Positions 36,501-48,500 of a stretch of DNA of 64,000 bases are shown here, one piece after another. The DNA is taken from the NCBI GenBank assembly GCA_964035545.1, contig OZ037771.1, forward strand, positions 2,346,628-2,410,627. The letters are read 5' to 3'. Origin of the DNA: Bugula neritina. Lineage: Eukaryota > Bryozoa > Gymnolaemata > Cheilostomatida > Bugulidae. Under the pieces are notes generated by a model. It saw only the letters and a program-made list of their open reading frames with translations. It searched no databases and had not been told where the DNA came from. Every line of letters begins with the position of its first letter. The stretch's first letter is position 1. A program made the position numbers and the translations under genes.

Positions 36501-39500
36501 TAGCAGATCAAGGTAAATACAAACTTCATTGGCCTATGAAGTGAATGTGATCAACTTCAAATCTCTAAAACTTTACAGCTAACGTGCTTTACCTTTGAAC
36601 AATAGATATTTTTGAAAAAAGTATGTCGGAAAGCAATTTTGTATCAAAAATTATCAGCAAGTATTGCTAAAGAAAGCATATGCTTAAAAAATTTGTGTAT
36701 ATTGAGATACATAGAATAAAGATGCAAAACATATCCCAGTATTGCACTGTACTGTCTAATGGATTGCATAGTCAAAAGACTCAATGCTCATGAGTAAAGA
36801 TGACTTTAAATGAGATAGGATTTCGTTGAAAGACACCACCCAGGATTAGCAGTAACAGAAACAGGCCATTAGTGACATTATTACGCAATAAAAATTTGTT
36901 ATTATTCACTGCAGCAATTCTAGCCACATAGTCTGTTAGGTAAAAGATCTTTAAACTATTTTAAAAGAGGTAACTTTGGGAAGTCACAAGTTCTGTCTTT
37001 TGTCCTGTACATGATTTAGTCACCAGTCATTAATAAACTATGTTTTATAACATCTCAAGGTATCTGACTCAATGTATATTTACTTTCCAAGTTGCAGTTC
37101 ATTCTCCGCTTTTCCTAGACATTGTCATCACTTTAATATTTTGAAACTGAATTCTTTTGGAAGCCAAAATGGCGGATAGTCAAGAACTGGTGGCTTGAGA
37201 TAGTTTGATGTGTCTTTCAGCTTAGTATAGTGAAGTAGTTATAAAAATGATGAGTTTTAGTAAGCTAGTGTCACAAAACTGTAGGTAGCAGTGTGACGAG
37301 TTCGAAAAGTCTGGTAGTCGGAAGTGTATAGACAAGTAGCATACAGCTTGCTAATCCAGTTGTGAGTAAATAGAGTTGTGAATAAAAGTAGACTTTATTT
37401 CTCTAGTAAGATATGCACATATGAACTTATAAAAATGAACTCCGAGAATGAACTTATAAAAAGGAACTGATTCGTAAACACAACCGCCTCAGTATTTATA
37501 GTAAACAAAAGACTCTAGAACATTCTCAAGCATTCCAGTATAGAAGATTCTAGTAGGAAACATTCCCCACATGCCAATACTATTTATAGAAAATCAAAAC
37601 AAAACAAAACATTGGAATTTCCATGGTTATTTCGCAATTATTGCGCAATACCTTGTTTACATTGCTGGGCAGTAGTTAACATGACTAATGAAAACAATAA
37701 CAGTGAACAATGACCCATCTCTTTGATCAGTCTAGAATATTTATGAACATTCCTGTATAATCATTAGGAAAAACCCGGTAAGTCTATTTATAGGTATATG
37801 TACACTCAGAATTTGTGACAACCCCCCATTCTAAGAGAAATTATCTTGATCATTTCTCCTAACTACTTAAAATTCTGAGTCAATTCGGTTTAGATAATCG
37901 GCTCCAACATTGTCCTTTCCTTTGATTGACTCCACTTTGATTCTGAAGTTCTGTAAATACATAGCCCATCTCATCATTCTGCTGTTTCTTACTGTACAGG
38001 TCCAACAAATTATCTTCGCATTCTTTTCTTTCCTTATCGTGATCAATAATTCCAGCACCAGCAGCATCTAGAGTCATTACAGCTCCAACAGTCATAGGGT
38101 CGGTAGGCGCCTCCCGCTCAAAATATTTCTTCAGCATGTTGGCATGGTATGTTCTCCTCTTGCCTCTAATGTTGATAATGTAGTCATTCAGTCTGACTTT
38201 CTCCTCAATATTGAATGGTCCTTGCCAATGCATCAGCAATTTATTTCCATCCGTAGGTAGAAGAATGAGCACTTTGTCACCAGGTCTGAAGTCTCTCTGC
38301 TTAGCTTTCTTGTCAAAATAGTGTTTGTATCTTTTTTGACTGTCTTTTAGCGAAGCTAGTGCCATCTCCATCATGTCATCTAAACGCTCTCTCAATTCAA
38401 AAACATGTTGATAGCAGGTCTTGACTTCATCGGCAGTGTCTTCTTTTGTCCAAAGTTGTCGCAGGATGTACATTGGTCCACGTACAGTTCTTCCATAGAG
38501 TAACTCGAATGGGGCGAAGCCTGTTGATTCCTGTGGGACTTCTCTATATGCAAATAGAGCCGCATTGATGAACCGATGCCACTGTCTTGGCTCTTTAGCA
38601 CACAACTTTTTTAACATACTTTTGAGGGTTCCGTTGAACTTTTCCACAAGTCCATTGGCCATTGCATGGTATGGTGAAGTAGGAAGTTGTCGCATGTCAA
38701 GTAATCTGGTAAACTCTTTCATGTAGTCCGAGATGAATTGAGTTCCTTGGTCGCTTATCACCTCCTCTGGTATCCCAACACGACTGTATATGTCAAGCAG
38801 CGCTTCAGCTACAGTAGCTGAGTCAATGTTCTTCAATGGTGTAGCTTCAGGATATCTTGTAGCATAGTCAACTAAAGTTAGGATGTAGCGGTGTCCTTTC
38901 TCACTTGGAGGGTTAATTGGTCCGATTAGGTCTATTGCACATCTCTTGAATGGGGTGTCAATTAGTGGAGTTTCTTGTACTGGGACTTTCATGACTGAGC
39001 CTTTTTTCACTGTTTTCTGGCAAATGTCACATGACTGACAGAAACGTACGACATCTCCGTTTAGTCCTGGCCAGAAGAAGTTGGAAAGCACTCTATCAGT
39101 GGTTTTCTTTACTCCTAGGTGTCCGCTCATTATGCAGTCATGAGCTTTCTGTAGAACTTCCTTCCTCAGTGAACTGGGTACCATGAGTTGTTTAACTGGT
39201 TTTACACTGACAGACTTCGAGTCGGTGTACTCACGGTACAGAATCCTATTCCTCACCACAAACCTAGTGGTGCATCCTTTTTTCTCCTTCACTTCTTTTG
39301 CATCGAAGAAACGTTCCAATGTGGGGTCATCCCTCTGCAGTCTGGTTATTTCATCTTTCCCTATACTTAATGGGTTAGCATTTGAATCAATCATCAGTGG
39401 TTTGTCTCCTGACTTTTCCTTGACAGCTTGAGCTCTTGTGGTTACGGCGCAGTCCTTCCAGTTTTCCAGCGGCTGGTCAGCTGATCTCGCTCCGTCCACA

Positions 39501-42500
39501 TTCCCAATAAGCAGGTCACAAATAGTCTTGTCCATTACTGCAGCTTTGACGACACCATTGTAAAATGGTGAGCGTACTGAGATAAGTGCCCACTGAGCCT
39601 CCCTAACACTTGCATCAGCCATTTTCAGATAAACTGGTTCTCCAGTTAAGTGTTGAGGTTGCACATACTTTGCATTGACTACAATGCAACCACAGCCGGT
39701 GTCGCGCATTACAGTAGCTCGTTGGCCATTGACTTCCGCATCAAATATTGCTGTGCCCCCATCTTTGAATTTAGGTCCATTCTTGCAGACAGCAGCGTTG
39801 ACAAACTTTTTACCATTGACTGTGATTTCCGTAGGTTCTTCCACTTTAGATGAGATTCCTGGATCTGTGACCACAGTCTTTTTCTGAGTAGTCGCTATTG
39901 CAGCAGCAGCATGCACTGACCTTCCACCATACTTTCTGCAGTCTGAAGTATTGTGGTTGTTCATCTTGCAATGTGAACAGTACTTCTTCCCTCGCCGTGG
40001 GCAATTACGAGCAATGTGTGACTTATCTTTGCAGATGAAGCATGCCCCATCGCTTTTACTTCCTTGTTCAGCATTCATGCTACCGGTGGGTGTGTTTTCC
40101 ATCCTTTTTGTATTAGTTTTCTTAGTCTTTGCTAGTTTTCTTCCACGGGCGTGCAAAAACAGTGATGCTGCATCACACATATCTTCACTGCTGTTGTAGG
40201 AACTTTGCTTTAAATGCACAGCTAGGTCGTCTGGGCATGATGATATAAATTGTTCAGTCGCCACTAGTTTGGCTATGTCCATGCCCCCTGAAAGCTCCAC
40301 CCACTTGTGCACGTAAGTTTCTATCCTAGTGAATAGTTGGGCAGGAGTTTCATCCTCGTAAGCTTCTGCCTCTCTGAGCTTTTTTCTGTAGCCCTCTTGA
40401 GTCAAGTTAAAGCGCTCCAACAAGGCTTCTTTGACTTTTTTATAATCTCTGCGATCGGTAGGTGACAACCGGATGTAAGCTTCTGTTGCTGTACCCCTTA
40501 GGTACTGACTGAGATGGTAGGGCCAATCTCCCTTGTCCCAGTTACATCCTTCGGCAACCCACTCGAACCGCTCCAAATAGCTATCCATTTCGTCTACCTT
40601 CTCATCAAAGAATGGTATTTTTGGTTTTGGTTTGTTAGCTATTTCTAACCTGGTGCTCTCATGTCTTGAGTGCTCCAAACTTGTGTTAGCTTTCAGCTTT
40701 TCCATATCTAATTCATGTCGTTGTCTTCTCTCTTCTGCCTCCTGGTCAGCTTTAATCTTGAGTGCCATTGCCTCCTGATCAGCTTTTATCTTCATCTCCA
40801 TTAAAGCTTTCTCATTTTCTTGCCTGATCTTTTCTGCCTCACGCTCTAATCTACGCTCCTCTCGGTCCTTTTCTTTTTCCTCTCGGTCCTTTTCTTTTTC
40901 CTCTTGTGCGGCAACAATGGGTAGGTTCTTTTCAACAAAAGCTATAAGCTTGTCCTCCACCAACCCAAGATCTTTACCCATCTGTGTCACTCTCTTCAAC
41001 GACGCCATAATGTCTCAACAACTGTTAATTAATCCTGTGTATACTCACGTTGTAACTAATAACTTCCCTGTGTGCGACTGAGACTTCCCGGAGCAGCCCC
41101 CAATTGTCACAAAACTGTTGGTAGCAGTGTGACGAGTTCGAAAAGTCTGGTAGTCGGAAGTGTATAGACAAGTAGCATACAGCTTGCTAATCCAGTTGTG
41201 AGTAAATAGAGTTGTGAATAAAAGTAGACTTTATTTCTCTAGTAAGATATGCACATATGAACTTATAAAAATGAACTCCGAGAATGAACTTATAAAAAGG
41301 AACTGATTCGTAAACACAACCGCCTCAGTATTTATAGTAAACAAAAGACTCTAGAACATTCTCAAGCATTCCAGTATAGAAGATTCTAGTAGGAAACATT
41401 CCCCACATGCCAATACTATTTATAGAAAATCAAAACAAAACAAAACATTGGAATTTCCATGGTTATTTCGCAATTATTGCGCAATACCTTGTTTACATTG
41501 CTGGGCAGTAGTTAACATGACTAATGAAAACAATAACAGTGAACAATGACCCATCTCTTTGATCAGTCTAGAATATTTATGAACATTCCTGTATAATCAT
41601 TAGGAAAAACCCGGTAAGTCTATTTATAGGTATATGTACACTCAGAATTTGTGACAGCTAGAATTAAGTAAAGGACTAAATAACACCCATTTGCAGACTC
41701 TGTGAACCAAGCACTAATATACAATTAGCACTACTTAGCTTCTAATGTGTCTCTCTCTTTTATTCATGACTTGTAAACAGAATTTTATTATAAAAAGGTT
41801 CCATTATGTTTGTGTGATCATATTATATCATATATTGTCAATATGTTTTCGTGTAGGTGGAATTGCTGTCATACAATGCAAAGAACGCACAGTTCCGTGT
41901 TATGCCCAGGTACAAGGTGAAAGCAGAAGGTGATGTGGTATGTATTTGTACCTAGAGGCACCTTCATTTCTTACAAACAAACATACCAGCTCGTTAGTTT
42001 GTCTCAGTGTAAAAATATTCGCATCAAGTTTTTGACCTCTCATGAGTAAGCTCTTGCTTATTTTTTAGTTGCTTCCTCCATTTTTTCTTAGACCTCCAGC
42101 TGTATTCATGTTCTTTGGAAATTGCTAGAAGCAGCACTGAATGCAGGTTTTGCATAGTAATTTTTGTCTGCACTCCAAACCCCCAACTCCAAACCTCAGG
42201 ACGACTGAACTCAGTGACCACTAACTCAGTGCTGCTTCAAGCCATTCAAGTCATTTTCAAATTGAATATAACATATTAAGGTTACAACTGTAACAATGCA
42301 TCTTTGTCTTTTTAGGTGTTTATAGGAGACCAAGTTGTGTTTGAGTCTATAAAGTCACCTGGACAATATTTGCATGTGTCACGGGGACTCTTCCCCCCTT
42401 CCTTTGTATACTCTGATGCTCATGAACTCGGCCTATCCGTGAGACAGTCTGGATTCTCCATCACCAGACAAAAGAAACCGGTAAGCAGCTGTTTCCTGTT

Positions 42501-45500
42501 TCCTGTGCGGTGATCAGCCTAGTTGTGTCAACAAGCAAATTTAGAAACAGTTTGAAAAAATATCAAAAATAGATCAACAACAGTTTTTAAGTACACTTTG
42601 AAACATGTCTAATGAATGAAATAAGCTCTTGTTAAGTGTTCGCCAGGGAACACTGTCTGAGGAGAAAAGAAAAGGTCAACTGAAGAAACCTTGAACTCTA
42701 GCTGTATATTATAAATAAAAATGTCCAATAGTTCTTACAGTCAGTCCCCAAAAAGACTGTTCCATTTTTCTTGACGTTGGATTAAGATGATACACAAATG
42801 TCTTATGCCATCAGTTTCTAATTACGTGTTGAATATCTCAATATTTTGTTGTAACCAAAAATCTTTTCCGACTGTTCTTTAGATCAAAAAGGTAAGTCTA
42901 TTTATGCTTCCAAATTAAGTTTTAGTTCTCCTGATGAACAGATAACTATAGGCACTTGTTTTGCTTATTACTATAATTGTATTTTTTATGTAAAACCCAT
43001 GGCATATTTTCAATAAAGATGTCAAATATGAAGTTACTCTGCATCTATGCATCAGAGATTTTTATTTTGGCATAAAGCATAGATTTGACAAGTTCCTCAT
43101 ACGGATGTTTTGATCAGCCAAATGTTAGCTGGTCTTTCGAGAAAGCTTGTCTTTAGTATGTTTTCAGTTTATTCATATAAGTTCAAAGAGTTACCTAGAG
43201 TTTGGATTTGGTTAAAAAGCGAAGTATGCTATTTTTAGCTAGCCATTCTATACATTACATGTTCGACTAGTGTATCGCATCTTTTTTTCTCAAGTCTATT
43301 TGAATGCAGATGCTGGTGTATTTTGTTTTATTGATGTTTGTATTATATATCCACATTGCTCTACGTTAAAGTAGGCAGATGCTTGTATTCATTCATAACA
43401 AATCATCGATCATATGTTGCTATTTTACACCAAATGCAAAGTACACTGCATGGTAATAATTAAATTAAGCCTTAATTTGTAGCTCTTCGGTCTTTTTACA
43501 TCTGCTGTTTTGGGCCTAATAGCTTGACAATGCATGATGTACAGGATACATACCAACATGTTTTTCTTTTGCTATTATTATTTATATTAGCTTTATTAAT
43601 TTATGTCTAGACAAATAAGATGTTGTAAAGGGGGGGGGGGTGTCTATTCAGTTATTTTAGCTTGAAGTTATGTTTTTTCTACTGTAGCTATTTTAAGAGT
43701 TGAAATGTTTCTTAAAGACCATTACGAACCGTTAAGTGAATTGGTTTGGCCATCGAAACTTGTAGTCAAAAAAGATAAAGCGAGGTCCCTGCCCGTATAA
43801 TCTAGATTTATCTGGCTAGTAATTGACTTCTCAACTGCACAATTGATAGGCAATGACAGTCGTGATGAACATAGTTGTGTTGCGGGATTAGAATATGTTT
43901 ATCCCTTCCTTCTAGAGTCAGTTTTATCACCAGACTAATTAATGCTCTTTATAGGAGAAAGATGATCAGAACAAACTCAGAGCTGGGCAGCTCATCCGTC
44001 TGTTCCACAAGGAAATTGAAGCTTATTTAGTGGCTGAAGGACTCTTTGATGATGAAGTCACAGAAGATGGTTAGTTAGCGTCAAGCAAATATGTAGCAAT
44101 AGTTATAAAAATTATCTACTCTATTTATTGAATATCGTCTAATTCTTTAATTGTATTTTGATTTCTGCTGAAGAAATGGTAAATACGATTTTATAACATA
44201 ATTCTGATTGATATTTGCCAGTATAAACTAGAATAGTTGCTGGCTATAAATGCTGGTAATATTAGTTTTTGCTAGTAGCTGATAGGTTTCTGCAGAAATA
44301 GAAAATGCAGAAGAGGGCATAGCTAAATGATATTAGCTAGTAACTGAACTTGATATAACTAGCTAGTCATCGTGGTCAATCTTGGTTGTGTAAATGACTA
44401 TCAAAATATATTTGAAACTTGTATGGATGCTATTTGAGTTTCAGTTGAATTCATGTTTTACTAGAGTTGGTGTTATTTTATTTCACTTAAAACTTATAAT
44501 GTGAGTTTATAAATGGGTTGAACTTTCAACACATCTAGTACCAATCATTCGCCTCTGTCATACTGATTTGGTGTAAATAATTTTAGACTCGACTACAACT
44601 TTTTCATGCTTCTGTATTTGAGTTCTTTGCTACTTATACTTTGACTTTTAGTTCATTTCCGTCTTCGGCCTGTCAGCCAAACGAATCCAAAGACGCTATT
44701 TCCTTCAACTTCTGCAATAACATACTGGCAGTTTGAGCTGGAAGACAAATCACTTGAAGGTAAGTTCTAGAATGTTCCTATCAACTCATTTAATAATTAC
44801 TTGTTTTGTTTATCTCTTTCTCTGTCTGTTTGTCTGTCCAATTTTCCGTCTGTTTGTCTTTTCGCCTGTCAACCCTGTCAACCATGTTAATAAAACCATC
44901 AGTCAGTTTATACTACTTTTGGATAAATGTTAGCTTATTTTATTCTATAAAATGACTGCTGCATGTTTATATGTTTGGTTTTACGTTATTTAATACAATG
45001 TAACCTACCTGCTTGACTTGTATGTGTTGCAATAACAAGGGGGATAACTCTGCTATGATGCTAAACAGCTGTTGTTTAGAGTCTAGAGTAGATTGTGTAC
45101 CAAGGTTGATAATAAGACAGTATGCACTGCACTAAATTAAGAAATAGGATATCGAGTTTTAACGATTAATCATAGTCACTTCTATGCTGGAATGTCTTCA
45201 TCCTGGTTTGAAAGTGGAACACATCTGGTAACCTAACCTACGCCTGGAATGAGTGTCCGGCAAGACTTAATTCTATCCAGATTTATGTACTGAATAGCAA
45301 TTTTTTTTAATATTGACTGCCATTTAAGTAAGTTAGCTGACTTTGAAACTCATTAAGATTCAAACTGAATCACTTATTAGTAACATTATGCTAACCGCTA
45401 GAAGGGCTAGTAGCAGACGTCTAATAATGTATAATGCAAACCCTCATAATAATGTACCCCATATTGCATCCTTATGAGTTTTCCTGCATCTTCCGTCATC

Positions 45501-48500
45501 TTATTTAATGCATTAACCGGACACACTTAGTGCTGCCTCTCACTTATCTTATAAACTGCTGCCTAATCTATTGGCCTGATACGATGCTTCAACATAATTA
45601 ATGTGTGTACTTGTGTTGGTACTTCATGCTGCTGAACTAATTATTCTATAAAATGTATCATATTGGTCTATAAGACTGGCTGCTTTGCCCATCTAGCTTA
45701 TTGATTTGTCTGGCAGTTATTAAAAAACTACATCATCTCAATTAAGTACAATTGCCACTTCTAAATATATAGCCCAGGGAAGCATTGAAAATTGGAAAAA
45801 TACTTAATAGCGTAAAGCATGGGTGTATATAACCTTTGTTTTTAGTATAACACAACTGTTGATACTGTAATAAAAATATCTAAATTTAAAAACTGCAGCA
45901 ATGGCCAAGCATTAATCAACAACATGTTTTCCATTATTTAAAGTTTTATAGTAGGCTGTGCTATCTTTTATCTTTAAAACAAATATTTTAGTTCGAAATT
46001 TTAAAATAACATATTTTATGATTAGTATTATGCCTTAGTGCTATTATACTCTAGTATTGACAGACTAGTAGCTTTTAAACATCTTTGCTAGTAGCATTTT
46101 ATTGTTATATGATAGAAACACATTTATTTAAATTTTAAAACGTATGATTTCAAACTATTTTTCTAACAACCTTTTTAACATGATTATAATAATTTATTAA
46201 TTTATTTTATTCAATTTATTACCATTTTGTAATTATTCACTCACTATTTACTCACTCACTCACTGACTCACTCACTGACTCACTCACTCACTGACTCACT
46301 CACTCACTCACTCACTGACTCACTCACTCAAGCACTCACTCAAGCACTCACTCAAGCACTCACTCAAGCACTCACTCAAATAGCATTAGAACTTTAGTGA
46401 CTGCCATCTTAAGAAGGTGTGGAAAGATAATAATGCATAACTAATGTTGCAATTTCTTAAACTCTACTTTTTATCAGGTGGTTTGATTCTGTGGGAGCAA
46501 CAAGTCCGGGTGCGTCATATGATCACTCGGAAGTACCTGAAAATCAGCAAGGAAGGAAAGATACATCTAGAAGACAGTAACGTCGATCCTATGACAGTTT
46601 TCCGTCTTCACCCAGTCATCAGAGAGAAAGACGAGATAGAGTACGAGACGTACTGTAGGATAGAGCATGTTGTCACTGGCAAATGGATCAGCACAAGCCC
46701 AGGTTAGCAGCACTCTGCTTCTAGTTCAGAACCAACAAATTGTATCTTGAAATGTTTTGAGAGGTCAAGTGATACAACCGTCATCCTGGATCATGTAGGG
46801 ACATAGATTACTGGTTATGCAGCAACACCGTGCAGATATCTAATAAGTTTCGATCAAGTTTGCAATTACAATTAGTGTATTACTGGCATAGGAAAAGCTA
46901 ACTTGTTTTGTATAATCTTAGCAGTTGAATGTTTTTTGTTTTTGAATTGCATTTATATTGATCTTGGTTAGCATACATATGTATGGCTCCTATTAATTTT
47001 TGATGGGGACTAATACAAATACTTTTTTTCAAGTTGCCAAAATTACACTTGTCTTAAATGAAAAATTAATAACGTGTGTAAGCCCATAGCATAGTTCTGA
47101 TATCATTGTGTGTTTTAGAGCCCTTTGAGGCAAAGAGAACAAGTGGCAACAATGCTGTGAGCAATTCTATGGCTAGTCTGAAGTGGACGCAGGCAAATCT
47201 TAGCAAAGTGAGTGCATATTCTTAGTCGTATAACTTCAACTGAGTTGTAGTTTGGCTCACCGATGACTCAGTACTATATTTACTCCGACTCACTAATTCA
47301 TCAGTACTATATTCACTTTAACTCACTGATGACTCAACATCTAACTCATTCTGACTCATATCCAACTCACCGTAACTCAAAAATAACTGTCTTATACTTG
47401 GTTGACTCATTGTTCATGCTGTGTTGTACTCATGCCCACATATAAATATGCACGCGCTTGAATAATGCATATGCGGAGAGTTGCCTTCTCAGTTAAGAAT
47501 TTTTCCTTTCAATGATGAACAATAAATTATTAAGACTCCTGACTGATGTATAGTCTACTACTAAACATGTTTTAATCACAACATGCATTAGCTCACGCAT
47601 GTTTGGTGTAATGCTCACATACAAGAATCATTTATCAGCTTTTGCTTTTACATCCAGGTTACGTCTGACGATGATATGAAATATGATGATGCATTTACTG
47701 TTCAGCACGTTGAAGATAATATGGTGCAAATCTTCAACTTCATGGCCGGTTGCGTTCCTTTCATACAAAAGCTGATAGCACAGGTGAGTTGCCAATTATC
47801 TGAGTATTAGATTTTTACTGAGTTGAATAGAAAAACCTTTAAATAGTTTCTAACTTCATCTCAACTTTCAAAACTTAAACTATTGACCACTAGTTGAACA
47901 TTTAAACTAAGTGAACTCAGAGTTTTATATACATATGATTCTAAAATGATATTGTTGGGGTTGCAGAGGAAAGCTGGAAAGACTCTAAAGGCCAAGCAAG
48001 CTCACTCATATGTGCAAGCCTTAGAGCAAATGTGCAATTTTATGATAGTAGATGGGGAACCCAGCAAAGACAGACAGAAACTATTGAGAAACCTCAGGGT
48101 ATGTTTTATACAGGCACTTATGTTTATTAAACCAACTCTGTATCTTAGCAACAATTTTATATTCCCTGGTGAGTTGATAGCTGAATTAATCAAATTAATG
48201 AACTACAAAATATTCTATTCAATTGTAAGATATGCAGAATTGTTTATTTTATTTGAGAAGAATTGAAAAATCACTTTAAATTATGTGGATAAAAATGGTG
48301 GTGCAGACAGTGAGGAATAAAATTTGAAAGACCTTTGTTCTACATGAACAATTTTTGCAAGAGTTATGTTTTCGTGGTTACAAACCAAAACTTATAGATA
48401 ATTAAAAGAACTTGGATTATTATTTTATTACTAAAAGGTATACTGCAATAGTTTCGTTATTTTGCGACTATTTCGCATTTTAGTTTAATTTTTTTTTAAA

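Larger units (their letters stand above)
37269..41656 (-). mobile_element. Ty3-class LTR retrotransposon with Gmr1-like gene order, RT deleted, in IP3R-like intron 5
   Basis: Two 552-bp LTRs with inverted ends TGTCACAAA / TTTGTGACA flank the body, and gctag is duplicated on both sides (37264-37268 and 41657-41661). The element lies antisense to its host gene. Its frame gives gag, protease, then integrase with no RT between, and a piece of RNase H follows integrase in another frame. That order (PR-IN-RT-RH) is the one known from Gmr1-like Ty3 elements. The RT and most of RNase H are missing here. Confidence 0.93.

Noticed and set aside
25807-41008. Reverse transcriptase domains in either LTR element
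   Set aside because: I searched the frames for YxDD-type and palm motifs and found none. Only protease, integrase parts and an RNase H tail are present.
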